Below, piece after piece: positions 41,166 to 51,025 of a stretch of 64,000 bases of DNA. The position numbers and the translations under genes are program-made. Within the stretch, counting starts at the first letter, position 1; each line of letters begins with the position of its first letter. The notes beneath the pieces were generated by a model. That model ran no database searches. It saw only the letters and a list, made by a program, of their open reading frames with translations, and was not told where the DNA came from. This DNA is from Pseudomonas sp. CCC3.1 (GTDB taxonomy: Bacteria > Pseudomonadota > Gammaproteobacteria > Pseudomonadales > Pseudomonadaceae): contig NZ_CP133778.1 of NCBI RefSeq assembly GCF_034347405.1, positions 5,678,501 through 5,742,500 on the forward strand. Direction: 5' to 3'.

Positions 41166-43340
41166 CTACGGCGCTTTGACCAAATGCGCAGCCAAGGTGC
41201 GCAGTGGGCCCAGTTGGCGGCAAATCAGTGCCAATTGGGTTTGCACCAGCCGCTGGTTCTCATCGATGTCATCCGGCATCTGTTCCAGTTCGTTGGCCAG
41301 GGCTTCTTCCTCGTCACTCTGTACGGCCACCGGAAGCTTGGCGGCCAGGCCTTGGGCAATCAGGTCGATGCTGTCAGCGATGCGCCGTCCCGCGCCTTCG
41401 ATCAGGTGTTCGCGCATTTCAACCGGCAACTCGGTGTCGCGGTGCGCGCCCAGACCCGACAAATAGCTGAGCAAGGTGTGTGACAGCACCAGAAAGCGGA
41501 AGCCCATGTCGGCGTCCTTACGAAAGTGCCCCGGCTCCATCAGCATGTTGGCCAGTGTGGTCGACAGCGCAGCGTCGGCGTTGTGAGCGTTACGACGCGC
41601 CAGTCGATACGCCAGGTCGTCGCTTTTGCCCTGGGCATATTGCTGCATGATCTGGCGCAGGTACTGGCTGTTACAACTCAAGGTATTGGCCAGCACCTGA
41701 TTGAGCCGCCGACCCTGCCAGTCCGGCAAGAACAAGAACACCGCCGCGGCTGCAATCACGCTGCCCACCAAGGTATCGAACAGCCGTGGCAGGAACAGCC
41801 CGTAGCTGTCGCCCACCTGATTGAAGCAGAACAGAATCATCAGCGTGATCGCCGCCGTGCTCAGGGTGTAGCGCGTGGTGCGGTTGATAAAGAACACCAC
41901 CCCTGCGACCACTGCAAACATCGATTGCACCAGTGGGTTAGGGAACAGATCAAACAGCGCCCAGCCCACAGCCAGACCAATGGCGGTGCCGATGATCCGC
42001 TGGCTGAACTTGCGTCGCGTCGCGCCGTAACTCGGCTGGCACACGAACAGCGTGGTGAGGATGATCCAGTAACCCTGGCTTGGGTGAATCCAGTGCACCA
42101 TCCCGAAGCCGATGCTCAGTGCCAACGGCAAGCGCAGGGCGTGGCGGAAGATCAGCGAGGTTGGCGTCAGGTGCTGACGCAAGCGCGACCACACATCCTT
42201 GAGGTTACGGGGCGAGCGGTCCAGCAGGCTGCTGTCGGTCGCGTCGGCCAGGGTGTCGGGGTTGCTGGCATCGCTCAACAAACGGTCCAGCGTGCCGAGG
42301 TTGGCCGCCAGTGCGCGCAATGAACGCAGCAGCCCGCGCCAGGCCGGGTTGCTCTGGATGCGCAAGTGTTCGAGGGAGGCGTGCAGGTCGCTCAGCGCCT
42401 CGGCAAAGCTGTCGTCATAGACAAACGGCTGGCGCAGCTTGATTGAGTCCGACAGGCGCTGACAGGCCACGCCTTGCTGGCGCAGCAGGCGTTGGCAGCG
42501 GAACATCACGTCACTGTGGAAAAAGGCATCGGCCAGTGCGTTATACGGGTAGTGCGATGAACTGGCGCGTTCGTGGATGTCTTGCGCCAAAAAGTACAGC
42601 TTGAGGTAGCGGCTGAGCTTGGTGCCCGGTCGCGAGTTGCCGACCCGGTGCAGGATGATTTCTTTGGCGGTGTTCAGCGCGGCCACAACCCGGCCGTTTT
42701 GGCGGGCCAGTTCCAGTCGGCCCGCTTCTACATCGAGGTTGCGAACCGGTTCAAACAGCGACGATTTGAGCTTGAGGTACAGGCCAAGCTCCCAGAACAG
42801 TCGCGACAGACTTTGCTGCACCGGCTGATTGGAAAACAGTGCCTGCCACAGCACCGAGAGCATTCCGTACCAGGCCGCGCCTGCCACCAGCAGCAAGGGT
42901 TCATGCCAGAAGTCGGTGACTTCGCCGCCGCGTTGATCCACGCCAATCATGGTGTACACGGCCAGAATCAGCGTCGCAGAGGCAATTGCCCCATAGCGTT
43001 CACCCAACGCCCCGAGCATGGTCAGGGCAAAGCCCGCCAGTGCCAGCGCACAGACCATCAGCCAAGGGTAGGGGAAGAGCAGTTCAACACTGATTGCCGA
43101 GGCGCTGAAGCACACCAGCGTGACCAGCAACGCGTTCAGGCGGCCTTGCCAACTGTCATCGGTCTCTGACAAAGCGCTGGCGATAATCCCCAAAAACAAA
43201 GGAATCAGCAGCGACATCTCGTCGTGATACCAGCAAAAAGCCATGCTGCCGGTCAGGGCGATGAACACCCGAACGCTGTAACTGAACTTGTCCCGCGCCC
43301 ACAGACGGCGCAGCGAATGGCTGAAGCTTTTCGATGACAT
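41166..43340 (-). CDS. yccS: YccS/YhfK-type inner-membrane protein (FUSC superfamily)
   Basis: A 724-residue membrane protein with two hydrophobic blocks (residues about 20-170 and 390-530), each of about six helices, separated and followed by soluble parts. FSYSVRVFIALTGSMAFCWYH and HWIHPSQGYWIILTTLFVCQPSYGATR are typical of YccS/FUSC proteins, related to aromatic acid exporters. The start at 43340 (MSSKSFSHSLRRLW) is preferred over a longer frame. No function is established. Confidence 0.9.
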   Translation of the reverse strand: MSSKSFSHSLRRLWARDKFSYSVRVFIALTGSMAFCWYHDEMSLLIPLFLGIIASALSETDDSWQGRLNALLVTLVCFSASAISVELLFPYPWLMVCALALAGFALTMLGALGERYGAIASATLILAVYTMIGVDQRGGEVTDFWHEPLLLVAGAAWYGMLSVLWQALFSNQPVQQSLSRLFWELGLYLKLKSSLFEPVRNLDVEAGRLELARQNGRVVAALNTAKEIILHRVGNSRPGTKLSRYLKLYFLAQDIHERASSSHYPYNALADAFFHSDVMFRCQRLLRQQGVACQRLSDSIKLRQPFVYDDSFAEALSDLHASLEHLRIQSNPAWRGLLRSLRALAANLGTLDRLLSDASNPDTLADATDSSLLDRSPRNLKDVWSRLRQHLTPTSLIFRHALRLPLALSIGFGMVHWIHPSQGYWIILTTLFVCQPSYGATRRKFSQRIIGTAIGLAVGWALFDLFPNPLVQSMFAVVAGVVFFINRTTRYTLSTAAITLMILFCFNQVGDSYGLFLPRLFDTLVGSVIAAAAVFLFLPDWQGRRLNQVLANTLSCNSQYLRQIMQQYAQGKSDDLAYRLARRNAHNADAALSTTLANMLMEPGHFRKDADMGFRFLVLSHTLLSYLSGLGAHRDTELPVEMREHLIEGAGRRIADSIDLIAQGLAAKLPVAVQSDEEEALANELEQMPDDIDENQRLVQTQLALICRQLGPLRTLAAHLVKAP

Positions 43341-43475
43341 GAAGTGGCGGTGCCTTGCGAATCGATTCGCTAAATTGAGCCAGATAAGACGCCAGCGCAA
43401 TGGCACTGTTCACATCGAACAGAAAATATTTTTTTGCCTAAATGCAAACCCGTGTTGAAGGTTAGCCTGGACCTC

Positions 43476-43621
43476 GTAGCAGTTGACGAGCCTTGCGAGG
43501 CTACGTCCGATTGCGCAGCGATCGTAAAGCCAGAGAACTCGGTTTAACTGGAGAGCAGTGATAGCCCATTTACGACTGCTGCGCAGCCGGACGTAGCCTC
43601 GCAAAGCTCGTCAACTGCTAC
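43476..43621. repeat. 146-bp near-perfect inverted repeat, copy 1
   Basis: The outer arms of 33 bases (43477-43509 and 43588-43620) are reverse complements with one mismatch, starting TAGCAGTTGACGAG. Inner arms (TGCGCAGC, TCGTAAA) continue the pairing to about 54 bases. A second 146-bp element with the same ends and order is at 57426-57571. Confidence 0.88.
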
Positions 43622-43634
43622 ACAGTGAGTGGCG

Positions 43635-44813
43635 CTAGACGAACTGCGCGGCTGCATACCCCGACGCCCATGCCCACTGGAAGTTGAAGCCACCCAGGTG
43701 GCCGCTCACGTCCAGTACTTCGCCGACAAAATACAGCCCCGGGCTTTTCAGCGATTCCATGGTCTTGGACGACACTTCGCGGGTGTCCACGCCGCCCAGC
43801 GTGACCTCAGCGGTGCGATAGCCTTCGGTCCCGGCGGGCACGACTTTCCAGCTCGCCAGTTTGTCCGCCACGTCAGCCAGCTCGCTTGGGGTGTATTGCT
43901 TCATGGGCTTGGACACGAACCAATGCTCGGCCAGCAGGTTGGCCATCTTCTTGGTGAAGATTTCACCGAGCAGGGTTTTCAGTTCGCTGTTCGGGCGTTC
44001 GGCCTGTTGGGCTTGCAGCCAGCTCAGCGCGTCCAGATCCGGCAGCAGGTTGATCTCAACGGTGTCGCCGCTGTTCCAGAACGACGAAATCTGCAAAATC
44101 GCCGGGCCACTCAGGCCGCGGTGGGTGAACAGAATGTTCTCGCGAAAGCTTTGATCGTTGCAGCTCACCAGGCAGTCCACCGAAGTGCCCGAGAGTTCGG
44201 TGCAGATCTCTTTGAGCTGATCGGTAATGGTGAACGGCACCAATCCTGCGCGGGTCGGCAGCAAGGTGTGGCCAAACTGTTTAGCCACTTGATAACCAAA
44301 CCCGGTGGCGCCGAGGGTCGGGATCGACAGGCCGCCAGTGGCGATGACCAGCGACTGGCAGTTCAATTGATCCAGCGTGGTCTTGAGGCTGTAGCCGGTG
44401 TCGGTTTTCTCGATCTGCTCAACCGAGGTGTCCAGGTGCAGGCTGACGCCCGCCTGTTGGCACTCGCTGAGGAGCATTTCAAGGATGTCGCTGGATTTGT
44501 TATCGCAGAACAACTGGCCGAGTTTCTTCTCGTGGTAAGGCACGCCGTGCTTGCTCACCAGTTCGATGAAATCCCATTGGGTATAACGGGCCAGTGCCGA
44601 CTTGCAGAAGTGCGGGTTCTGCGACAGGAAGTTGCTCGGCTCGGTGTACATATTGGTGAAGTTGCAACGGCCGCCGCCCGACATCAGGATCTTCTTGCCC
44701 GCCTTGTTGGCGTGGTCGATCAGCATCACCTTGCGCCCACGCCCGGCAGCGGTCAGCGCGCACATCAAACCTGCGGCGCCAGCGCCAATAATCACAACGT
44801 CGGTGGTACGCAA
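43635..44813 (-). CDS. YhiN/HI0933-type NAD(P)/FAD-dependent oxidoreductase
   Basis: A 392-residue flavoprotein of the BaiN/YhiN group. The FAD motif VVIIGAGAAGLMCALTAA is at the N terminus, KAGKKILMSGGGRCNFTN is the diagnostic family motif, and GGVDTREVSSKTMESL with GLYFVGEVLDVSGHLGG lies at the C terminus. The start is a TTG at 44813 with GAGGA seven bases upstream; the frame extends upstream through a repeat element, which cannot be coding. Exact reaction unknown. Confidence 0.92.
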   Translation of the reverse strand: MRTTDVVIIGAGAAGLMCALTAAGRGRKVMLIDHANKAGKKILMSGGGRCNFTNMYTEPSNFLSQNPHFCKSALARYTQWDFIELVSKHGVPYHEKKLGQLFCDNKSSDILEMLLSECQQAGVSLHLDTSVEQIEKTDTGYSLKTTLDQLNCQSLVIATGGLSIPTLGATGFGYQVAKQFGHTLLPTRAGLVPFTITDQLKEICTELSGTSVDCLVSCNDQSFRENILFTHRGLSGPAILQISSFWNSGDTVEINLLPDLDALSWLQAQQAERPNSELKTLLGEIFTKKMANLLAEHWFVSKPMKQYTPSELADVADKLASWKVVPAGTEGYRTAEVTLGGVDTREVSSKTMESLKSPGLYFVGEVLDVSGHLGGFNFQWAWASGYAAAQFV

Positions 44814-44844
44814 AGCGGTGTCCTCAAATACGGCGGGTAACTCT

Positions 44845-44912
44845 GTAGGAGCGAGCTTGCTCGCGATCTTTTGATCTTTAAAAGCAAAGATCGCGAGCAA
44901 GCTCGCTCCTAC
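44845..44912. repeat. REP-type palindromic element
   Basis: A highly symmetric copy: GTAGGAGCGAGCTTGCTCGC at the left and its complement ending in CTCCTAC at the right. Confidence 0.92.
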
Positions 44913-44937
44913 GGGGGCAGGGTATGGCGCGGTGGGC

Positions 44938-46323
44938 TTACAACACCCGAACGCGCAGCGAGCGGCCTTTGATTTTGCCGTCGCTCAAGCGCTGGGCCGC
45001 TTGCTTGGCAATGGTGCGGTCTACGGCCACGTAAGCCTGGAAGTCAAAGATCGCGATTTTGCCGACCTGGGCGCCCGGGATACCCGCGTCGCCAGTCAGT
45101 GCGCCAAGGATATCGCCTGGGCGAACCTTGTCTTTGCGGCCTGCACCAATCACCAGGGTGCTCATGGCGGGCAGCAAAGGCGCGCCGCCCTGAGAGGTGA
45201 GGGTGTCCAGCGTTTCCCAGTTCAGCGGGGCTTTCTGCAATTGCTCGATGGCCTGGGCGCGGTGCGCTTCGGACGGTGCCACCAGGCTGATAGCAATGCC
45301 TTTTTCACCGGCGCGACCGGTACGGCCAACGCGGTGAATGTGGATTTCCGAATCGCGGGCCAGCTCAACGTTGATCACCATGTCCAGTGCGTCGATGTCC
45401 AGACCACGGGCCGCTACGTCAGTCGCCACCAGCACCGACGTCGAGCGGTTGGCGAACATCGCCAGCACTTGATCGCGGTCGCGCTGTTCCAGATCGCCGT
45501 GCAGGCCGACCGCAGAAATACCTTTGGAGGTCAGGTGATCAACGGTTTCCTGCACCTGCTGCTTGGTGAAGCAGAACGCGACGCACGATTGCGGACGGAA
45601 GTGCCCCAGCACTTTGGTCACGGCGCTCATGCGTTCTTCTGGCGAGATCTCGTAGAAACGCTGTTCGATCTGGCTGTCGGTGTGCAGTGCTTCAGCTTTG
45701 ACCTGTTGCGGGTTACGCATGAACTTGGACGACAGCTGCTTGATGCCCACCGGGTAGGTGGCCGAAAACAGCAGGGTCTGGCGGCGTTCTGGAGTCTGCT
45801 GAATGATGTCTTCGATGGCGTCGTAGAAACCCATGTCGAGCATGCGGTCTGCTTCGTCGAGCACCAGCGTGTTCAGACCGTCGAGGACCAGCGAGCCTTT
45901 GCGCAAGTGCTGCTGGATGCGGCCCGGCGTGCCGACGATGATGTGCGCGCCGTGCTCCAGCGAGCCGATTTGCGGGCCGAACGACACGCCGCCACACAGG
46001 GTCAGCACTTTGATGTTGTCTTCGGCGCGGGCCAGACGGCGGATTTCCTTGGCCACCTGGTCAGCCAGTTCACGCGTCGGGCAGATCACCAGCGCCTGGC
46101 AACCGAAGAAGCGCGGGTTGATCGGGTTCAGCAGGCCGATGCCGAATGCAGCGGTTTTGCCGCTGCCGGTCTTGGCCTGAGCGATCAGGTCCATGCCTTT
46201 GAGAATCACCGGCAAGCTCTGCGCCTGAATCGGCGTCATCTGGGCATAACCGAGGGAGTCGAGGTTAGCCAACATGGCGGCGGACAGAGGCAGAGTGTTA
46301 AAAGCGGTGGCAATGGTGGTCAC
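44938..46323 (-). CDS. dbpA: ATP-dependent RNA helicase DbpA
   Basis: A 461-residue DEAD-box helicase acting on 23S rRNA during 50S assembly. Motifs run in order: Q motif (MTPIQAQSLP), Walker A AKTGSGKT, VLDEADRML (DEAD), SAT, ARGLDIDALD and HRVGRTGRAG, followed by a C-terminal RNA-binding domain (VRPGDILGALTGDAGIPGAQVGKI) specific to DbpA. The start is a GTG at 46323 (TTIATAFNTLPLS after it). Confidence 0.95.
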   Translation of the reverse strand: MTTIATAFNTLPLSAAMLANLDSLGYAQMTPIQAQSLPVILKGMDLIAQAKTGSGKTAAFGIGLLNPINPRFFGCQALVICPTRELADQVAKEIRRLARAEDNIKVLTLCGGVSFGPQIGSLEHGAHIIVGTPGRIQQHLRKGSLVLDGLNTLVLDEADRMLDMGFYDAIEDIIQQTPERRQTLLFSATYPVGIKQLSSKFMRNPQQVKAEALHTDSQIEQRFYEISPEERMSAVTKVLGHFRPQSCVAFCFTKQQVQETVDHLTSKGISAVGLHGDLEQRDRDQVLAMFANRSTSVLVATDVAARGLDIDALDMVINVELARDSEIHIHRVGRTGRAGEKGIAISLVAPSEAHRAQAIEQLQKAPLNWETLDTLTSQGGAPLLPAMSTLVIGAGRKDKVRPGDILGALTGDAGIPGAQVGKIAIFDFQAYVAVDRTIAKQAAQRLSDGKIKGRSLRVRVL

Positions 46324-46410
46324 GGGACTGGCCTGCAAAACAAAATGTCGCGCAGTGTAACAGCCCTGTGCCCAATGCCCGAACATTCTGGACGAGAAGT
46401 CACCCGTACC

Positions 46411-46472
46411 CTGTAGGAGCGAGCTTGCCTCGCGAACCTTTAAAGGCTCGCGAGACAAGCTCGCTCCTACAG
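46411..46472. repeat. REP-type palindromic element
   Basis: CTGTAGGAGCGAGCTTG... at the left and ...CAAGCTCGCTCCTACAG at the right, separating dbpA from the MFS gene. Confidence 0.92.
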
Positions 46473-46482
46473 GAGGGCGGTG

Positions 46483-47913
46483 TTAATGATCCAGCTCATG
46501 CTCCGAGTTGGCTTTGGGTTTGCGCCCGTCTTGGGGTGACAGTTGCAGGAAAATCGCCGCCGCCAGCATGGCCATGATCCCGACCGTCAGGAAGGTCAGC
46601 TGGAACGCCCCCAGCACCGTGTCCACGCCGTCATTGGCGCCGTCCCCGGTGAAGCCGCCCAGCAGGGCACCGGCACACGCAACCCCCAGACTCAGCGACA
46701 GTTGCGCCACCACCGACAGCAAGCTGTTGCCGCTGCTGGCGCTGGCGTCATCAAGGTCAATCAGGGTCACAGTGTTCATCGCCGTGAACTGCAAGGAGTT
46801 GATGGCGCCCAGAACGGCCAGCATCGCCAGCAGCAGCGGGTAGGGCGTGTGCGCGGTGACCAGGCCCATGCTGGCCAGCATGATCCCGAGCGCGAGGGTG
46901 TTGCCGGTCAAAATGATGCGATAGCCCAGGCGTTCGATCAGCGGTCGCGCTATCCACTTGGCCAGCATGGCGGCTGCCGCCAGCGGCAACATGCTCATCC
47001 CGGCTTGCGAGGGTGAATAGCCCAAGGCCACTTGCAGCAGCAACGGCACCAGAAACGGCAACGCGCCACTGCCCAGACGGGCGAACAGGTTGCCCAGAAT
47101 ACCCACGGCAAAGGTTTTGGTTTTAAACAGCACCGGGGAGAACAGCGGGTTGCTGATATTGGCGGCGCGCAACCAATACGCGGCCAGGCACGCCAGCCCC
47201 GCAAACAGCAGCAACATCACTCGCAGGTGTGGCATGTGCAACTCGCCCAGGCCTTCCATCGCAATGGTGATAAACACCATGGCCGCGCCAAACAGCACAA
47301 AGCCCAAGGCGTCGAAGCGCGTGCGTTCGTCGCCGCGCAAGTCCGGGATAAAGTGCCACACGGCCCAGCAACCGAGCATGCCCACCGGCAAGTTGATCAA
47401 GAAAATCCAGTGCCAGCTCAGGTACTGCACCATCCAGCCGCCCATGGTCGGGCCGATCAGCGGGCCGAGCAGGCCGGGGATGGTGATAAACCCCATGATG
47501 CGCACCAGTTCCGAGCGCGGGTAGGCTTTGAGCACCACCAGGCGCCCGACCGGGATCATCAAGGCACCGCCCAGCCCCTGCAGAACCCTGGCTGCAATCA
47601 GTTCGTTGAGGGTGCTCGACAGGGCGCAAAACAGCGATCCGATGCTGAATAGCAGAATGGCGCTGAAGAAGATCTTTTTGGTGCCGAAGCGGTCAGCGAT
47701 CCAGCCCGAAGCCGGGATCAGCAAGGCCACCGTGAGCATGTACGCAACAATCACCCCCTGCATGCGCAGCGGGTTTTCCTTGAGGTCGCGGGCCATGTCG
47801 GGGAGGGCTGTATTGAGGATGGTGCCGTCGAGCGACTGCATAAAGAACGCGATGGCCACCACCCACGGCAACCAGCGTAATGTTTCGGGCGTGAGAACCG
47901 GGCGTACGGGCAT
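46483..47913 (-). CDS. MFS multidrug exporter, DHA2 (MdtD/EmrB-like) family
   Basis: A 476-residue membrane protein with about 14 helices. SLDGTILNTALPDMA near residue 30 and GWIADRFGTKKIFF are DHA2 motifs (C and A types); LQGLGGALMIPVGRLVV follows. It is a proton-driven drug exporter most like MdtD. No adjacent membrane-fusion gene, so it acts alone. The substrate is not predictable. Confidence 0.9.
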   Translation of the reverse strand: MPVRPVLTPETLRWLPWVVAIAFFMQSLDGTILNTALPDMARDLKENPLRMQGVIVAYMLTVALLIPASGWIADRFGTKKIFFSAILLFSIGSLFCALSSTLNELIAARVLQGLGGALMIPVGRLVVLKAYPRSELVRIMGFITIPGLLGPLIGPTMGGWMVQYLSWHWIFLINLPVGMLGCWAVWHFIPDLRGDERTRFDALGFVLFGAAMVFITIAMEGLGELHMPHLRVMLLLFAGLACLAAYWLRAANISNPLFSPVLFKTKTFAVGILGNLFARLGSGALPFLVPLLLQVALGYSPSQAGMSMLPLAAAAMLAKWIARPLIERLGYRIILTGNTLALGIMLASMGLVTAHTPYPLLLAMLAVLGAINSLQFTAMNTVTLIDLDDASASSGNSLLSVVAQLSLSLGVACAGALLGGFTGDGANDGVDTVLGAFQLTFLTVGIMAMLAAAIFLQLSPQDGRKPKANSEHELDH

Positions 47914-47943
47914 AGGACCTCTTTCTAATTGTTCGAGGATCTA

Positions 47944-48000
47944 CTGTAGGAGCGAGCTTGCCTCGCGATCTTTTAAACGATCAAAAGCTCGCTCCTACAG
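47944..48000. repeat. REP-type palindromic element (shortened copy)
   Basis: CTGTAGGAGCGAGCTTGCCTCGCGATC at the left pairs with only the outer arm GAGCGAGC...CTACAG at the right. Confidence 0.88.
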
Positions 48001-48005
48001 GGTAT

Positions 48006-49343
48006 TTACAACGTCAACGTGATTTTTTTAACCAACGCACCCGGCAGCAGATTCGACGCAGTCTGGCGCTGATCGTAAGTGCTGGCTGACAACAGCAGCT
48101 CCCGCTCTGCGGTCAGTGCTTCAAGTTCTGAACCCAGCAGGCTGTAGACGCTGTCATCAAAACGCATGGTGTTGACCGGTGCCTTGATCTCGCCGTCTTC
48201 CACCCAGAAGGTGGCGAAGCGCGTCATGCCCGTGAGGCGCGCTGCTGGTTGGTCAGAATAGTTCAAATACCACAGGTTGCTGATGTACAGACCGGTGCCC
48301 AACTGCTTGAGAATATCGGCCTGCGCCAGCGTGCCTGCGGCCATTGCCAGTGCGCTGGGGGCTTCACCCGAAGGGGCGCCGTTGACCTCCAGTCCATACT
48401 CGGCTGCGCTGCGCGAACCCACCAATTGCTGATGGGACTTGCCCTGTTTGACCAGCGACAAATCCTGACGCGGATACCCTTCGCTCGAAAATGCCGGGCT
48501 CAAGGATTGGCTTACTTGTTCGTCCAGTGACACCAGCGGGCTTAATGTGGCATCTCCGGCGTAGAGCTTTTGCAGCGGGCTGTATTTGCTGGCCAAGGCC
48601 TGCGCCGAGAAACCGCCCCAGCACAGCATGCTCATGACTTCTTCCAGCGCCGCGGGCGCCAGGTAGGCACGGTACTCGCCGGGCGCGAGCACGTGCGCGG
48701 GGCGGTCCAGAAACGCCAATTGCTCGCGGGCCAGTTGCATGCGCTGGGCGAAGCGTTCGCGGTTCCAGTCGGCCCCGGCGTAGCTGGCTTTCACCGCTTG
48801 GCCGTTGCTGTGGAACAGGCTCCAGTCAAAGTTGAAGCTGTTGGCCTGATGCCAGCCAAACGCGCCCTCTGAGCTGGCATAGCCATAGCTGATCGGGCCG
48901 CTGGCGTAGAACCCGACCAGATCGACGCCTTTGGCTGCACGGCGGATGTCATCCAGCACCTGAGCGGTGTCAGGCAAGGGATCGGCCTGCACGTTACGGC
49001 TGTGCCAGGGCTCGGGGTTCAGCCGTAGATACGGGTCGGCTGGTAGCAGGGGCAAGGTTTCACGCAGTTGTTTCAGGGCGTGGGCCAAGCGCTGCTGATC
49101 GTCAGCGGGCGCACCCGCCAACGTGACACTGACGCTGGCATGGCGACCGTCGTTAATCAGCTTGAGGTCGATGCTGGCTTGCTGCACCTGCCCGGCCTGG
49201 CGCACCTTGCCCTTGTTGAAGCGGATGAACTCAGAGGCTTCAGCGTCGTAGCCCAGGGTGAATTGTTCGGGGCCTTGAATCGCGTCGCGCAGCCACGCGA
49301 CCAACCCTTCGAACTGCTCGGCCTGACTCAATGGGGTACTCAT
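48006..49343 (-). CDS. TldD/PmbA family protein, PmbA (TldE)-like
   Basis: A 445-residue protein of the modulator-of-DNA-gyrase family. The middle LDRPAHVLAPGEYRAYLAPAALEEVMSMLCWGGFSAQALASKYSPLQ and ARLTGMTRFATFWVEDGEI are typical of PmbA-type subunits, which lack the zinc HExxxH of TldD. It overlaps the TldD-like gene by one base (TGATG), so they make a heterodimeric protease that matures peptides. It is probably a paralogue of the housekeeping pair. Confidence 0.88.
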   Translation of the reverse strand: MSTPLSQAEQFEGLVAWLRDAIQGPEQFTLGYDAEASEFIRFNKGKVRQAGQVQQASIDLKLINDGRHASVSVTLAGAPADDQQRLAHALKQLRETLPLLPADPYLRLNPEPWHSRNVQADPLPDTAQVLDDIRRAAKGVDLVGFYASGPISYGYASSEGAFGWHQANSFNFDWSLFHSNGQAVKASYAGADWNRERFAQRMQLAREQLAFLDRPAHVLAPGEYRAYLAPAALEEVMSMLCWGGFSAQALASKYSPLQKLYAGDATLSPLVSLDEQVSQSLSPAFSSEGYPRQDLSLVKQGKSHQQLVGSRSAAEYGLEVNGAPSGEAPSALAMAAGTLAQADILKQLGTGLYISNLWYLNYSDQPAARLTGMTRFATFWVEDGEIKAPVNTMRFDDSVYSLLGSELEALTAERELLLSASTYDQRQTASNLLPGALVKKITLTL

Positions 49344-50785
49344 CAGGCATCTCCTCCAAACACATCAATGTCACTGAACACACAGGCCGGGGACGCATGG
49401 CCCACGCGGACCACCTGGTTCGGTTCACCTTTGCCGCAGTTGGGCGTGCCCAACACTTTAAAGGTGCTGGCGTCGCCCACGGCGCTGAGGTTGCGCCAGA
49501 ACTGCTCGGAAATACCCCGGTAGTTGGGGTTTTTGACCACGCCCTTGAGTTCGCCGTTCTCGATCAACTGGCCCCATTCGCAACCAAACTGGAACTTGTT
49601 GCGGGCATCGTCAATCGACCACGAGCGGTTGTTGGCCATCAAAATGCCGTTTTCGATGCCGCCAATCATCTGCGCCATGGACTGATCGCCCGGCTCGATA
49701 TTGAGGTTGGCCATGCGGTCAATCGGCGCGCGGTTCCAGCTGCATGCGCGGCTGTTGGCCACGCCTTCGAGGCCTGCGCGAAACTGCGACAGCGCACCGC
49801 CCAGCGGGCGCAGCAGCAAGCCTTCGCGGATCAAGAATTCTTTGCTCGCCGGAGTGCCGTCATCGTCAAAGCGATAACTGGCGAGCTGCTCGGGAATCGT
49901 CGGGTCGAACGTTACGTTGAGCAATGCAGAGCCGTATTGCAGGTGGCCGAAATCGCTGGTTTTAACGAAGCTGGTGCCTGCGTAGTTGCGCTCGTCACCC
50001 AAAATGCGGTCCAGCTCCAGCGGGTGGCCGATGGACTCGTGGATTTGCAGAATCATCTGGTCGGGCATCAGCAGCAGGTCGCGCTTGCCCTTGGGGGTGT
50101 TGGGCGCGAGCAACAGTTGCAATGCCTGATCGGCGACGGTTGGGCCTGCGCCGATCAGCCCGCTGCGGCGGATCGCATCAAAGCCGCCTTGCTGGCCAAA
50201 GTTTTCGCGGCCCAGGCTGCGGCTTTGGCTGTCGTTGCCGTCATAGGCGGTGACGCTGATGCCGGGGAATACAAAGCGCTGGGCCTGACGCAGCTCGGCA
50301 CCGGCACTGTTGAGGTAGATCTGTTCGACGTTATTAAGGCCGAGCGAGACCTCCCAGCTCACCAGTCGCGGGTCTTTGGGGACCGAGGCTGATTCTGCGC
50401 CCAGCAGTTCATAGCACTCGCTCAGCGACGGGAAGGCCTGATCAAGATCGGGAGAAAAGTAATCGGCCTGGGCGCTGGAGACGGGCTCCTGGCTCAGATC
50501 GAGCAGCGCGTGGTCGGCAATCAGGCGGGCTTGAGCTTCGGCGCGTTCGAGGGCAGCTTGCAGCCCGGCTTGCGACAGGTCGTTGGTTGCGGCATAGGCT
50601 TCAACCCCCTTGAGCCGCACCGTCAGCATCGCGCCTTGGTCGTGCCTGAATGACGGGGGTTCTGCAACATTCTTGCGTACCGACAGGTAGTGCCCCGATT
50701 CGTGTACATAGCGCAGCGAAAAGAACTCGGCCCGGGTGCGCAGCGCGGCAAAGCGCTGCTTGAGCTGAGGGTGAAAATCGAACAT
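49343..50785 (-). CDS. TldD family metalloprotease subunit
   Basis: A 480-residue TldD-like zinc protease subunit. The metal motif HESIGHPLELDR (HExxxH) is present, with EYAGTSFV-like sequence (ERNYAGTSFVKTSDFG) after it and a C-terminal TFKVLGTPNCGKGEPNQVVRVGHASPACVF. It forms the catalytic subunit with the PmbA-like protein, whose gene overlaps by one base. The start at 50785 (MFDFHPQLKQRF) is chosen over an extended frame. Confidence 0.9.
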   Translation of the reverse strand: MFDFHPQLKQRFAALRTRAEFFSLRYVHESGHYLSVRKNVAEPPSFRHDQGAMLTVRLKGVEAYAATNDLSQAGLQAALERAEAQARLIADHALLDLSQEPVSSAQADYFSPDLDQAFPSLSECYELLGAESASVPKDPRLVSWEVSLGLNNVEQIYLNSAGAELRQAQRFVFPGISVTAYDGNDSQSRSLGRENFGQQGGFDAIRRSGLIGAGPTVADQALQLLLAPNTPKGKRDLLLMPDQMILQIHESIGHPLELDRILGDERNYAGTSFVKTSDFGHLQYGSALLNVTFDPTIPEQLASYRFDDDGTPASKEFLIREGLLLRPLGGALSQFRAGLEGVANSRACSWNRAPIDRMANLNIEPGDQSMAQMIGGIENGILMANNRSWSIDDARNKFQFGCEWGQLIENGELKGVVKNPNYRGISEQFWRNLSAVGDASTFKVLGTPNCGKGEPNQVVRVGHASPACVFSDIDVFGGDA

Positions 50786-50908
50786 GCACGGACCTCCGAA
50801 AGCGGGAAATCGGGTGTACAGGGGGGAGTGAGGCGCGAAACGAGGCACTAGAGTAGGCCTGCGTTGAGGTGGGGGCAAGCGGAGGAGAATGAAATGAAAA
50901 GCCCGTAC

Positions 50909-50998
50909 CCGTGGGAGCGGGCTTGCCCGCGATGCAAGCGGCTGGGTCTATCCGGTAAATCGAAGAGAGGCCATCGCTGGCAAGCCAGCTCCCACAGG
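50909..50998. repeat. REP-type element, GTGGGAGC variant
   Basis: GTGGGAGCGGGCTTGCCCGCGAT at the left and GCCAGCTCCCAC at the right; a different subfamily from the other copies. It lies between the tldD-like gene start and the end of betA. Confidence 0.75.
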
Positions 50999-51025
50999 TT
51001 TTTGCAGGAGCTGGCGTATGCGGCG

